Shown here piece by piece: positions 36,580 to 45,697 of a DNA stretch of 64,000 nt; position 1 is the first letter of the stretch, and every line of letters begins with the position of its first letter. The notes below the pieces were generated by a model that was not told the origin of the DNA, searched no databases, and worked only from the letters and a program-made list of their open reading frames with translations. Origin of the DNA: Flavobacterium limicola (lineage in GTDB: Bacteria; Bacteroidota; Bacteroidia; Flavobacteriales; Flavobacteriaceae); assembly GCF_003634755.1 (NCBI RefSeq), contig NZ_RBXA01000001.1:806001-870000 (forward strand), written 5' to 3'. The position numbers and the translations under genes were made by a program.

Positions 36580-37617
36580 ATGAATTTTTCTAACCTGCTG
36601 ATAAAATGGTATTTACAAAATAAACGCGATTTACCATGGCGAAATACTACCAATCCATACCCTATTTGGCTCTCTGAAATCATGTTGCAACAGACGCGTG
36701 TTGCACAAGGAATGCCTTATTTTATGTCTTTTACAACCGCTTTTCCTACTGTTTTTGATTTGGCGGAAGCCAATGAAGAACAAGTTTTGAAACTCTGGCA
36801 GGGATTGGGATATTATTCCAGAGCCCGAAACCTACATAAAACAGCCCAACATATCGCACAGGAATTATCGGGAGTATTTCCAGACAATTATAATGACTTA
36901 TTAAAATTAAAAGGAGTAGGGGAATATACGGCGGCAGCTATTGCTTCTTTCTCCTATAATGAAGCTGTTGCCGTTGTTGATGGGAATGTGTTTCGGGTTT
37001 TGTCCCGTTATTTTGATATGGATACGGATATTGCTCAGGCTTCCGCCAAAAAAGAATTCGCTGCTTTAGCTTTCGAGCTGATGCCAAAGGATAATCCTGC
37101 GACCTTCAATCAAGCCATTATGGAATTTGGCGCGTTGCAATGCGTTCCTAAAAGTCCGAATTGCGGTATTTGTGTTTTTAATGAAAGTTGCGCTGCTTTG
37201 CAAAAAAACAAAGTCGATCAGTTGCCTGTAAAGTCCAAAAAACTAAAAGTTAGGAACCGATACTTTAATTATTTGGTTCTTGAAGACGAAACGGGAAATA
37301 CACTTATCCAGAAACGAACAGACAAAGGGATTTGGCACAACTTATATGAATTTCCTTTGATAGAAACAGAAAAAGAAGAAGATTTTGATACTATCACTGC
37401 TCTTATACAAAAGGATTTTAGCAACCAATATGAAATTATGAGTATGTTAGAATATAACGAAAAAAGTATCATTCATAAATTGTCACACCAGCATTTGCAC
37501 ATCAAGTTTTGGAAAGTGAAAATTGAAGGAACAATTGAAAACGGAATTGATAGGGAAACATTGAGAACTTTTCCGTTTCCAATTGTGATTCATAATTTTA
37601 TTGAAAAGGATTTATAG
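36580..37617 (+). CDS. mutY: A/G-specific adenine glycosylase MutY
   Basis: Base-excision repair enzyme removing adenine opposite 8-oxoguanine. The 345 residues include the start motif KRDLPWRNTTNPYPIWLSEIMLQQT, the helix-hairpin-helix LKGVGEYTAAAIASF followed by the catalytic Asp in AVVDGNVFRVLSR, and four Fe-S cysteines with spacing C-x6-C-x2-C-x5-C in the segment around 190-210. The C-terminal NUDIX-like domain reads the oxidised base. First gene of the gliding-linked mutY-ssb-gldE-gldD order. Confidence 0.96.
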   Translation: MNFSNLLIKWYLQNKRDLPWRNTTNPYPIWLSEIMLQQTRVAQGMPYFMSFTTAFPTVFDLAEANEEQVLKLWQGLGYYSRARNLHKTAQHIAQELSGVFPDNYNDLLKLKGVGEYTAAAIASFSYNEAVAVVDGNVFRVLSRYFDMDTDIAQASAKKEFAALAFELMPKDNPATFNQAIMEFGALQCVPKSPNCGICVFNESCAALQKNKVDQLPVKSKKLKVRNRYFNYLVLEDETGNTLIQKRTDKGIWHNLYEFPLIETEKEEDFDTITALIQKDFSNQYEIMSMLEYNEKSIIHKLSHQHLHIKFWKVKIEGTIENGIDRETLRTFPFPIVIHNFIEKDL

Positions 37618-37633
37618 AGTTTCTAAAAAAATG

Positions 37634-37641
37634 TATCTTTG
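37634..37641 (+). promoter_or_regulatory. -7 promoter box of ssb
   Basis: TATCTTTG, full match, 20 bases before the ssb ATG; would give ssb a supply independent of mutY. Confidence 0.45.
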
Positions 37642-37661
37642 ATAAAATACTACATTCTAAA

Positions 37662-38102
37662 ATGAACGGAACATTAAATAAGGTTATGCTAATTGGTTTT
37701 CTTGGCGATGATATTAAAATGCATTATTTTGACGGAGGCAACTGTATCGGAAGATTTCAGTTGGCAACAAACGAAGTATACATCAACAAAACTACCAATG
37801 AAAAAATCACTTCTACGGAGTGGCATAATTTGGTAGTGCGCAATAAAGCGGCAGAACTTTGTGAAAAATACCTTTCTAAAGGAGATAAAATTTACGTGGA
37901 AGGGCGCATTAAATCCCGTCAATGGCAGTCAGAGGATGGAAGTACAAAACATACCACTGAAATTCAGGTAACCGAATTCACTTTTCTTTCCACAAAAAAA
38001 GACAGTGAAAGTAACAAACAAATTCCTGCAGCTGATGTTGTGAAAAACACTAATTTTGACCCAGAAAATAATGTCTTGCCTATTAATGACTTGCCATTTT
38101 GA
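37662..38102 (+). CDS. ssb: Single-stranded DNA-binding protein
   Basis: A 146-residue OB-fold protein that coats single-stranded DNA. LNKVMLIGFLGDDIKM is the typical opening, with TEWHNLVVRNKAAELCEKYLSKGDKIYVEGR in the core. The C-terminal tail ends PINDLPF, the conserved acidic tip that recruits repair and replication proteins. Same-strand neighbours mutY and gldE follow the order known from gliding flavobacteria. Confidence 0.95.
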   Translation: MNGTLNKVMLIGFLGDDIKMHYFDGGNCIGRFQLATNEVYINKTTNEKITSTEWHNLVVRNKAAELCEKYLSKGDKIYVEGRIKSRQWQSEDGSTKHTTEIQVTEFTFLSTKKDSESNKQIPAADVVKNTNFDPENNVLPINDLPF

Positions 38103-38125
38103 TTGTTTAATTAATCTTAACTAAT

Positions 38126-39421
38126 TTGGACCCAGAGCCCAGTTTATTTGTTACTTACGCTGTAGGTGCTAATGTAGCAGTTGGCATAACAGGAATAGTC
38201 GTTTTGCTGTTTTGTTCCGCTTTAATTTCAGGTGCTGAAGTAGCCTTGTTTTCGTTGTCACAAAAAGATGTCGAGGAAACGATACAGGAGCATAATTCTA
38301 AAGGGAAAATAATTTCGGAACTTTTAGAAAAGCCCAAAAAACTTCTGGCTACGCTTCTGGTAGCAAATAACTTTATTAACATAGCCATCGTAATATTATT
38401 TTCATTTGTTGGAAAAAGTATGTTTGCTGCGATAACATCAACACTTTTAAAATTCATTCTGGAAGTATTGGTCGTGACATTTTTGATTTTGTTATTTGGA
38501 GAGGTTCTGCCCAAAGTGTATGCCAGCAGAAATAACGTAAAATTCGCTAAATTGATAGCCTACCCAATTGCTTTTCTGGATAAGATGTTATCTCCAATAA
38601 GTTTACCCATGCGGGCCGCCACGATTTATTTGCATAACAAATTAGGAAAACAAAAAACAAATTTCTCTGTCAATCAATTATCACAAGCTTTAGAACTTAC
38701 GGCTTCGGATGAGACATCTACCGAAGAGCAAAAAATTTTAGAAGGAATTGTAAGCTTTGGAAATACGGATACGAGACAAGTGATGAGTCCCCGAATTGAC
38801 ATTTTTGCTTTAGAAATAGAGGAATCTTTTTCCGTTATTTGTCCCAAAATTATAGAAAAAGGATATTCCAGAATTCCAGTGTATCGAGACAATATAGATC
38901 AGATAGAAGGCGTTTTGTATGTCAAAGATTTGTTGCCACATATTAATAAAAATGAATTTGATTGGAAATCGTTGTTGCGAGAGCCTTTCTTTGTTCCTGA
39001 AAATAAAAAATTGGATAATCTGTTAAAAGATTTTCAAAGCATGAAAAGTCATTTGGCTATCGTTGTTGATGAATATGGCGGAACATCAGGATTGGTTTCC
39101 CTTGAAGACGTCATTGAAGAAATTGTTGGAGATATCAGTGATGAATTTGATGATGATCATATAAATTTTTCCCAAATTGACGATAAAAATTACCTTTTTG
39201 AAGGAAAAATAAACCTTAAGGATTTTTATCGAATTATTGATGTTGATGAAGAGTTATTTGAAATCAAAAAAGGAGAAGCTGAAACGCTAGCTGGATTTAT
39301 TTTGGAAATTCTAGGTAATTTTCCTAAAAAAGATCAAAAAATAACATTTGAAAACTGTCTGTTTACGGTAGAAGCAGTTGATAAAAAACGGGTGAAACAA
39401 ATAAAAGTAACGATTGAATAA
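38126..39421 (+). CDS. gldE: Gliding motility protein GldE, CNNM/CBS family
   Basis: A 431-residue inner-membrane protein needed with GldD for gliding and type IX function. Four helices in a DUF21/CNNM domain (to about 190), two CBS repeats (about 210-330, with RIPVYRDNIDQIEGVLYVKDLL and KSHLAIVVDEYGGTSGLVSLEDVIEEIVGDI) and a CorC/HlyC C-terminal domain. Family members elsewhere transport or sense magnesium. The start is TTG 38126: no in-frame ATG exists before the first membrane helix, so the alternative codon is the natural choice. Confidence 0.92.
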   Translation: MDPEPSLFVTYAVGANVAVGITGIVVLLFCSALISGAEVALFSLSQKDVEETIQEHNSKGKIISELLEKPKKLLATLLVANNFINIAIVILFSFVGKSMFAAITSTLLKFILEVLVVTFLILLFGEVLPKVYASRNNVKFAKLIAYPIAFLDKMLSPISLPMRAATIYLHNKLGKQKTNFSVNQLSQALELTASDETSTEEQKILEGIVSFGNTDTRQVMSPRIDIFALEIEESFSVICPKIIEKGYSRIPVYRDNIDQIEGVLYVKDLLPHINKNEFDWKSLLREPFFVPENKKLDNLLKDFQSMKSHLAIVVDEYGGTSGLVSLEDVIEEIVGDISDEFDDDHINFSQIDDKNYLFEGKINLKDFYRIIDVDEELFEIKKGEAETLAGFILEILGNFPKKDQKITFENCLFTVEAVDKKRVKQIKVTIE

Positions 39422-39511
39422 TTCTCCCCTAACCGCTTCCGAAGGAAGGAGAATAATTGTGGAAGGTGTTTCTCTTGAAAAAATAAAAGATTAAATAAAT
39501 TTAGAATAAAG

Positions 39512-40075
39512 ATGTTTAAAAAAACAATCGCTTTTTGTACAATAATGGGAGTCTCATTGGTGAGTTTTAGTTGCAAAGACGATGTCTTGCCAAAACCATC
39601 AAGCTATTTGCGGTTGGATTATCCAGAAGCCAAATATGTGAATTTTGAAAATGAGTGCCCTTTTACTTTCGAAATGAATTCAGACGCCGTTATTAAAAAA
39701 GACAAGAATTGTGGTTTCACGATTACATACCCTAAAATGAAAGCGACAATTTATCTCACGTATAAACCAGTGTCGGAAAATGTCAATAAATTATTGCGTG
39801 ATGCGCAAAAATTAACTTTTGAACACGTGATAAAAGCAGATGATATATTAGAACAGCCGTATTTGAATTCCGACCAAAAAGTTTATGGAATGTTTTATCA
39901 GGTAGAAGGAAATGCCGCTACAAATTCACAGTTTTATGCCACTGATAGTACCAAGCATTTTGTAACGGGTTCCGTTTATTTCTATGCAAGACCTAATTAT
40001 GATTCTATTATGCCAGCGGCGAGTTATATCAAAAATGACATGCAGCGACTGATGGAAACCTTAAAATGGAAATAA
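39512..40075 (+). CDS. gldD: Gliding motility lipoprotein GldD
   Basis: A 187-residue lipoprotein with a signal peptide and lipobox VSFSC (Cys21). KPSSYLRLDYPEAKY is the usual mature start of GldD, and FEMNSDAVIKKDKNCGFTI and the AASYIKNDMQRLMETLKWK ending also fit. GldD is required for gliding and type IX secretion in Flavobacterium johnsoniae, in which it works with GldE. The 90-base gap after gldE contains an ATTCTCC/GGAGAAT inverted repeat. Confidence 0.92.
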   Translation: MFKKTIAFCTIMGVSLVSFSCKDDVLPKPSSYLRLDYPEAKYVNFENECPFTFEMNSDAVIKKDKNCGFTITYPKMKATIYLTYKPVSENVNKLLRDAQKLTFEHVIKADDILEQPYLNSDQKVYGMFYQVEGNAATNSQFYATDSTKHFVTGSVYFYARPNYDSIMPAASYIKNDMQRLMETLKWK

Positions 40076-40149
40076 CAAAAAGTAATATTTTATCATTTAA
40101 GTATAAATAAGCGCGTGAATATTGGATTCAGAGCTTTCTTATATGGTTC

Positions 40150-40184
40150 AAAAAAAGCATTCCCGTTAAGAGAATGCTTTTTTT
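40150..40184. terminator. Bidirectional terminator between gldD and the HMA gene
   Basis: AAAAAAAGCATTC pairs with GAATGCTTTTTTT around a 9-base loop, between converging genes. Confidence 0.88.
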
Positions 40185-40204
40185 ATAGAATGTAAAAGTC
40201 TGGA

Positions 40205-40582
40205 TTACGACTTCATTTTCGAAACTTTATACGTTTTACCATCGGCAGCAGCTTCGACAACTGTTGTCAGTTTTTCTGGTGTTTGAACTGTTTTGTCAAA
40301 AGTTACTGTGGCTAGTTTTGTGTCAAAATCTACTGTTGCTTTTTGAACACCGTCCAGTGCGGTTAAATCTTCTTGGATAGTTTTTGCGCAACCTACAGCG
40401 CATGTCATTCCTTCTACAGAGAAACTCGCTGTTTGAAGATTAGCAGCAGCAATTTCTTTTTTAACTTTTGGAGTTTCTGTTGTTGCAGTTTCTTTTGAAA
40501 CTTTATCTGTTGATTTTTCTTTACAGCCTACAAATAAAACACTGGTAAGTATTAGCGTTACGATTGATTTTTTGAAATTCAT
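40205..40582 (-). CDS. Heavy-metal-associated (HMA) domain lipoprotein
   Basis: A 125-residue protein with a lipoprotein signal (lipobox LFVGC), a Lys/Thr-rich linker and one HMA ferredoxin-like domain: FSVEGMTCAVGCAKTIQEDL. The usual metal motif MxCxxC is here MTCAVGC, a CxxxC spacing that recurs in Bacteroidetes HMA proteins, so it can still bind soft metals such as copper. No copper pump or sensor is adjacent. It is probably a periplasmic metal chaperone or buffer. Confidence 0.86.
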   Translation of the reverse strand: MNFKKSIVTLILTSVLFVGCKEKSTDKVSKETATTETPKVKKEIAAANLQTASFSVEGMTCAVGCAKTIQEDLTALDGVQKATVDFDTKLATVTFDKTVQTPEKLTTVVEAAADGKTYKVSKMKS

Positions 40583-40691
40583 TATGTTGAAAATTTAAAA
40601 GATTAAAAGCATGTTTGTATCTCACAAAATTAATTAAAAAAAGAAGGACTAATTCATAAAATAATTACAATTTTGGGGCAAAATTATTTTT

Positions 40692-41558
40692 ATGGAATCG
40701 AAGCAGTTGAAGTGGGTGTACTTGATGGTTCTTGCCTTAGTTTGGGGGAGTTCATTTATACTAATAAAAAAAGGATTAATTGGATTAACAGCTTTACAGT
40801 TGGGATCGTTGCGAATTATTTTTGCAGCTGTTTTTTTAATATTGATAGGGTTTAAAAGTTTGTCCAAAATTCCAGCATATAAATGGAAATATGTTGCCTT
40901 GACTTCTCTATTTGGGACATTTATTCCCGCTTATTTGTTTGCGATTGCCCAAACCGAAATTGATAGTTCCGTTAGTTCTATTTTGAATTCTCTGACTCCT
41001 TTGAATACATTGATTTTAGGAGCTTTGGTTTTTGGATTGCAATTCAAAAGAAATCAGATTTTTGGGATTCTAATTGGTTTGATAGGAAGCGCTTTGTTGA
41101 TTTTGAATGGTGCAATCCATCATCCGGAACAAAATTATTATTATGCTATTTTGGTTTTGATAGCTTCAATATGTTATGCAGTCAATGTCAATTTAATCAA
41201 AAAATATTTGCACGATTTGAGTCCGCTAAGTATTACGACTGGGAATTTTATGGTGTTATTTTTTCCGGCATTCATCATCTTGTTTTGCTCCGGTTTCTTT
41301 GAAGTGGTGCATGATGTAAAAGTGCAGGAATCGGTTTTATTTATAATGGTTCTTGGGGTTGTAGGAACCGGAATTGCGAATATTCTATTTTTTAAATTGA
41401 TCCAAATGTCTTCACCTGTTTTTGCTACTTCGGTAACTTATTTGATTCCTGTAGTTGCTTTTTGCTGGGGATTATTAGACAATGAAATGCTTACGCCGGT
41501 TCAGTTTTTTGGTGCTTTCATTATTTTAATAGGTGTTTATTTATCGGCTAAGAAATAG
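40692..41558 (+). CDS. EamA/DMT family transporter
   Basis: A 288-residue inner-membrane protein with about ten helices in two EamA repeats. VLALVWGSSFILIKKGL in repeat 1 and GVVGTGIANILFFKLIQMSSPVFATSVTYLIPVVAFCWG in repeat 2 are typical drug/metabolite-transporter signatures. Substrate is unknown; amino acids or metabolites are likely. The weak ATG context (TTATTTTTATGG) is normal for this genome. Confidence 0.92.
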   Translation: MESKQLKWVYLMVLALVWGSSFILIKKGLIGLTALQLGSLRIIFAAVFLILIGFKSLSKIPAYKWKYVALTSLFGTFIPAYLFAIAQTEIDSSVSSILNSLTPLNTLILGALVFGLQFKRNQIFGILIGLIGSALLILNGAIHHPEQNYYYAILVLIASICYAVNVNLIKKYLHDLSPLSITTGNFMVLFFPAFIILFCSGFFEVVHDVKVQESVLFIMVLGVVGTGIANILFFKLIQMSSPVFATSVTYLIPVVAFCWGLLDNEMLTPVQFFGAFIILIGVYLSAKK

Positions 41559-41580
41559 TTTAGATAATAGTATTAAACAA

Positions 41581-41608
41581 CGAAGGCTGCCTAAAAAGAC
41601 AGCCTTCG
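41581..41608. terminator. Terminator between the EamA and M16 genes
   Basis: CGAAGGCTG pairs with CAGCCTTCG around a 10-base loop, between converging genes; a T-run is present only weakly. Confidence 0.7.
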
Positions 41609-41628
41609 ATTATTTATTCAAGATTTGA

Positions 41629-43677
41629 TTATTGAAAATCAGCATCTGAAACACCTTCATTGATTTTTACATCAGACATTTTTATGTCTAATTCAAAACC
41701 TACATTTTGGATGATGTTAAAAGGAACCTTAACTCCTTTTACTTCTTTGTAATCTCCGTAATTAGTAGTTTGCGTTACGCTTTTTCCACCTTGTTCCATG
41801 ACCTTTGAATCAGCTAATTTTAAACCGGAAACTACATCATAGTATAAAGTAGTTTTTCCGTTTTTAACAGCGTAAGCGTCTTTTCCATTAATGGACTCAA
41901 TACTTTCTAAAGTTAATCCTTGTTTTTTAGAAAGAGACAATTCTTCAAATGGTGTTGCAGCTGCTCTCATGTCTGTTAGCATCGTTCCTTCGATGTTCTG
42001 ACGTTGCCCTTGCTGCATTACATAAGCTTCTTTTTCATTTACAACTTGTTTCATCAGGCTCATAGTTCCCATGGCTAATTCAACCATAAGTTTTCCTTTG
42101 GCGTCAATTTTAGAAGTAAAATTTAATGGAGAAGGCGCTTGTGGAATTGTTGTAGTTCCGGTCATTGCGATTGTTTTTACTGCTAATGCTGCTTTTTCGC
42201 CACCAATAGCTTTGATGTAATTGTCGATAACGTTTTTGGCAGTAACTCCCGCTGGAACCGATTTTTTGAATTCAGGTTTAGCAGTTGGATTTCCGTACTT
42301 ATCAAAGTATGATACCGGGAATTTCAATTTTTCTAAACTAGGAGCTACATCAGCTGCTTTTCCTACAATTACGATTCGGCTGTTGTCTGCCAAGAAGTAT
42401 TTATTGGCTACTCTCAAAATGTCATCTGCAGTTACAGCACTGATATTTTTGATGTAGTTTTCATAGAAATCTGCCGGTAAGCTTTGTGTTTGAATTCTCA
42501 AAGCATATCCAGCTACCGTTTGAGGTTTTTCAATTTGCATTACAAAACGTCCAATATAACCTGCTTTTACACTGGCTAACATTTCGTCAGTTACTTTCTC
42601 TGTTCTGATTTTTTTGAATTCTTTAAAAATCTCAACAACCGTACTATCTGTTACGGCATTACGAACTTGTGTAGAAGCATTGAAAGTAGAAACGCGTTTG
42701 TCTCCGTAAATGCTAGTTCTAGCGCCATACGTCCATCCGTGTGCTTCACGCAAGTTCATATTAATATAACTGTTAAAGTCACCTCCAAGGATTTGATTAG
42801 CAACCAAAACTGCGAAGTAATCAGGATCAGTCATTTTAAGGTTCGAAATATTTACAACCGCAACTTCTGATTGAACAGCATTTGGCATGTCAATAAAGTT
42901 GATTTGTGAATACTGAACGTCTTTTGGGTCATTATAAGTTATCGATGGAGCGGTTGCCTTTTTCCATGAACCAAAGAATTTCTCTACCATTTTTTTTGTT
43001 TCGTTGAATTTTACATCACCAACAATAATTAGGTATGCATTACTTGGAACAAAATAAGTATTGTAGTTGGCTTTTACATCGGCAAGAGTTACATTTTTCA
43101 ATGTAGCTTCACTTACATATTCACCGGCAGGATGGTTTTTTCCATAAGTCAAAACATCCACAACTCTAGCTGCAACTGCTGAAACGCTTTTCTCATTCGA
43201 TTTTAATCCTTCAATAAGTTTTGTTTTTTCTTTATCAAATTCCTCCTGAGTGAAGTTTGGGTTCAATGCACCGTCAGCCATTAATTCTAAAACTCTTCCA
43301 GAATATTTAGATAATGCACTTGCTGAAGCTCCATTAGAACTAAAATTGATGTTAGCTCCCAGAAAATCAACCTCTTCATTGAAAGCTGTTTTCGAAATTT
43401 TAGTGGTGCCGCTTCCAATTAAAGTACTGGTCATGTCAGCAACTCCTTTTTTGTCGCCTTCAGTATACGGATCATTGTCTAAAGTAAGACTGAATGAAAC
43501 TCTTGGTAATTTATGGTTTTCAACCACCATAACTTTTAAACCATTTTTTAATTCAAAGGTTATCGGTTTTCCAATTTTTATTGTTGGAGCTACTCCGGGC
43601 TTTGGCTGAGGGATGATTTGTCCTTGCATGATTACTGTTAAGAACAAGCTTGATAAAATTAATATTGATTTTTTCAT
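41629..43677 (-). CDS. M16 family zinc-peptidase homologue, non-catalytic, with C-terminal lipoprotein-sorting-like domain
   Basis: A 682-residue secreted protein, signal peptide ending MQGQ. The first ~450 residues follow the M16 (pitrilysin) fold, but the zinc motif HxxEH is absent in the expected place (GVADMTSTLIGSGT instead), so this is the inactive partner subunit. Residues about 480-682 (TKTIAMTGTTTIPQAPSPLNFTSKI and later KDAYAVKNGKTTLYYDVVSGLKL) resemble LolA/LppX-like outer-membrane sorting domains. It starts 11 bases after the active subunit gene, so the two are cotranscribed. Confidence 0.88.
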   Translation of the reverse strand: MKKSILILSSLFLTVIMQGQIIPQPKPGVAPTIKIGKPITFELKNGLKVMVVENHKLPRVSFSLTLDNDPYTEGDKKGVADMTSTLIGSGTTKISKTAFNEEVDFLGANINFSSNGASASALSKYSGRVLELMADGALNPNFTQEEFDKEKTKLIEGLKSNEKSVSAVAARVVDVLTYGKNHPAGEYVSEATLKNVTLADVKANYNTYFVPSNAYLIIVGDVKFNETKKMVEKFFGSWKKATAPSITYNDPKDVQYSQINFIDMPNAVQSEVAVVNISNLKMTDPDYFAVLVANQILGGDFNSYINMNLREAHGWTYGARTSIYGDKRVSTFNASTQVRNAVTDSTVVEIFKEFKKIRTEKVTDEMLASVKAGYIGRFVMQIEKPQTVAGYALRIQTQSLPADFYENYIKNISAVTADDILRVANKYFLADNSRIVIVGKAADVAPSLEKLKFPVSYFDKYGNPTAKPEFKKSVPAGVTAKNVIDNYIKAIGGEKAALAVKTIAMTGTTTIPQAPSPLNFTSKIDAKGKLMVELAMGTMSLMKQVVNEKEAYVMQQGQRQNIEGTMLTDMRAAATPFEELSLSKKQGLTLESIESINGKDAYAVKNGKTTLYYDVVSGLKLADSKVMEQGGKSVTQTTNYGDYKEVKGVKVPFNIIQNVGFELDIKMSDVKINEGVSDADFQ

Positions 43678-43688
43678 AATTAGATATC

Positions 43689-45014
43689 TTAGTTTTGAGC
43701 TTTGTCTTTAGATGGAACGTAATCCAAAACTAATCTTTGGTTTGGATTTAAATATTTCTTGGCAATATCTCTGATTTCCTCACGAGTGATAGAATGGTAG
43801 ATTTCGATTTCAGTGTTGATTAAGTTTACATCACCGTATAACAAATGATAGGAAGCCAAGTTGTCAGCAATACCATCAATAGTTGAGTTGCTGTTTACAT
43901 ATTGGTTTTCGAATTTGTTTTGTAATTTTTGTAAATCTTTTTCAGAAATCAATTCTGTTTGTAGTTTTACGATTTCCAAGTCAATTTCGGCAAGAATATT
44001 CTCAGCAGTGTTTGGAGCTTGTGGCAAACCGTAAATGATATAACTTCCATAATCTTCTTGACTATTGCTAAATGCACCAATTTGTAAGGCCATTTTCTTG
44101 TCATCAACTATTTTCTTGTATAATCTTGAGCTTTTTCCGTCGCTTAAAATAGAAGAAATCATGTCCAATACTCTTGCGTCTCTAGTTTTCATAGATGGCG
44201 TTCTGTACGCTGCTACAATTGCAGGGATTTGGATATTAGCATCTTCAAATTTAGCTTTTATGGTTTGAGTAATTGGTTCTTCAACAAATGTCTCTCTTTG
44301 GATAGCAGCTCCTTTTTTGATAGGTCCAAAATATTTTTGGATCCATTCTTTAGCTTGTTCATTTTTGAAATCACCGGCAACAATCAAAACAGCATTATTC
44401 GGAATGTAAAATTTCTTGTTGAAAGCTTGGAACTCTTCTAATGTAGCAGCGTCTAAATGGCTCATTGAACCAATAGTTGCCCAACGATACGGGTGTTTTG
44501 TGAAAATATTCTTTTTCACTTCCGCTAAAAAGTTTCCATAAGGCTGATTGTCAACACGAAGTCTTTTTTCTTCCTTTACCACTTCGTTTTGAGTATCAAC
44601 ACCAATTTGGTTAATTACTGGGTGTAACATTCTTTCTGCTTCCATCCATAAACCTAATTCTAAGTTGTTAGAAGGGAAAACTTCATAATAATAGGTTCTA
44701 TCGTCAGTAGTGTTGGCATTATTTACACCACCGTTTCCAGTTACAATCTTAAACCACTCACCTCGTTTGATATTTTCGGTTCCTTCAAACAATAAATGTT
44801 CAAAAAAGTGAGCAAAACCAGTTCTCTCTGGATTTTCGTCCTTGGCACCCACATGGTACATCACAGATGTAATAACGGTAGGAGCAGATGGGTCGTTGTG
44901 CAAAATCACATGCAAGCCATTGTCTAATTTGTATTCCTCAAAAGCTACTTTCTGCGCAGAAGCGACTCCTCCTAGCATAAACAAAGCACCTAAAGCCATT
45001 AATGAATTTTTCAT
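43689..45014 (-). CDS. M16 family zinc metalloprotease, catalytic subunit
   Basis: A 441-residue secreted peptidase with a signal peptide ending VASAQ. The inverted zinc motif is intact: HFFEH (His69, Glu72, His73) in TGFAHFFEHLLFEGT, with the distal Glu in EVVKEEKRLR about 75 residues on. The two-domain M16B structure follows. As in other two-subunit M16 enzymes, the active and inactive chains probably form a clam-shell heterodimer that degrades peptides in the periplasm. A TAGTTTTG -7 box is at 45073-45080 on the minus strand. Confidence 0.94.
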   Translation of the reverse strand: MKNSLMALGALFMLGGVASAQKVAFEEYKLDNGLHVILHNDPSAPTVITSVMYHVGAKDENPERTGFAHFFEHLLFEGTENIKRGEWFKIVTGNGGVNNANTTDDRTYYYEVFPSNNLELGLWMEAERMLHPVINQIGVDTQNEVVKEEKRLRVDNQPYGNFLAEVKKNIFTKHPYRWATIGSMSHLDAATLEEFQAFNKKFYIPNNAVLIVAGDFKNEQAKEWIQKYFGPIKKGAAIQRETFVEEPITQTIKAKFEDANIQIPAIVAAYRTPSMKTRDARVLDMISSILSDGKSSRLYKKIVDDKKMALQIGAFSNSQEDYGSYIIYGLPQAPNTAENILAEIDLEIVKLQTELISEKDLQKLQNKFENQYVNSNSTIDGIADNLASYHLLYGDVNLINTEIEIYHSITREEIRDIAKKYLNPNQRLVLDYVPSKDKAQN

Positions 45015-45072
45015 AAGGTTAATAATTTTGTTAATATGTACTGTTAGTAGTCCTTTTATATTTTTGTTACAT

Positions 45073-45080
45073 CAAAACTA
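45073..45080 (-). promoter_or_regulatory. -7 promoter box of the M16 pair
   Basis: TAGTTTTG, full match to TAnnTTTG, with a leader of about 50 bases. Confidence 0.45.
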
Positions 45081-45191
45081 CTTCGGTGTGGGAAATTTAA
45101 CACTAGTTCATCATGTTCTTTCGTAAAGTTGGTTCAAAAGCCTAACAAATAAGGAATTCTGGCGTAAAAAATATTTTTTTTCTTCAACAAA

Positions 45192-45221
45192 TTGCGAGTT
45201 AAATATTTAATTGTATATTTG
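45192..45221 (+). promoter_or_regulatory. rplU-rpmA promoter
   Basis: TTG at 45192-45194, 19 bases, then TATATTTG at 45214-45221: a textbook Bacteroidetes -33/-7 promoter, 30 bases before the ATG. Confidence 0.75.
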
Positions 45222-45251
45222 CAACCTTAAAAATTATTAAAACAATTCAGT

Positions 45252-45674
45252 ATGTATGCAATCGTAGAGATAGCAGGGCAACAATTCAAAGTAAGCAAAG
45301 ACTTAAAGGTTTATGTTAACCGTTTGACTAATGAAGAGGGTTCAAAAGTTTCTTTTGACAAAGTTCTTTTATTAGATGATAACGGAACTATCACTTTAGG
45401 CGCCCCAGCTATAGAAGGTGCTTCAGTAGAAGCTAAAGTGTTACAACACTTAAAAGGAGATAAAGTTATCGTTTTCAAAAAGAAAAGAAGAAAAGGATAC
45501 AAAAAGAGAAACGGTCACAGACAATATCTTACTCAAATTGTAATTGAAGGTATTACTGGTGTTGGTGCTAAAAAAGCGGCTCCTAAAAAAGCAGCAGCTG
45601 AAGCAACTACAGAAGAAGTTGAAGCTCCAAAGAAAAAGGTAGCTAAAGCTAAAAAAGAAGACACAAAAGAATAA
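45252..45674 (+). CDS. rplU: 50S ribosomal protein L21
   Basis: Large-subunit ribosomal protein. The 140-residue chain matches L21 over the first ~100 residues (MYAIVEIAGQQFKV, ending in RRKGYKKRNGHRQYLTQIVI), followed by a ~38-residue low-complexity tail rich in Lys, Ala and Glu (KKAAPKKAAAEATTEEV), as seen in other Bacteroidetes L21. rpmA follows after 23 bases, the usual order. Confidence 0.98.
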   Translation: MYAIVEIAGQQFKVSKDLKVYVNRLTNEEGSKVSFDKVLLLDDNGTITLGAPAIEGASVEAKVLQHLKGDKVIVFKKKRRKGYKKRNGHRQYLTQIVIEGITGVGAKKAAPKKAAAEATTEEVEAPKKKVAKAKKEDTKE

Positions 45675-45697
45675 TAACAAAATAAAACTAATACGTC

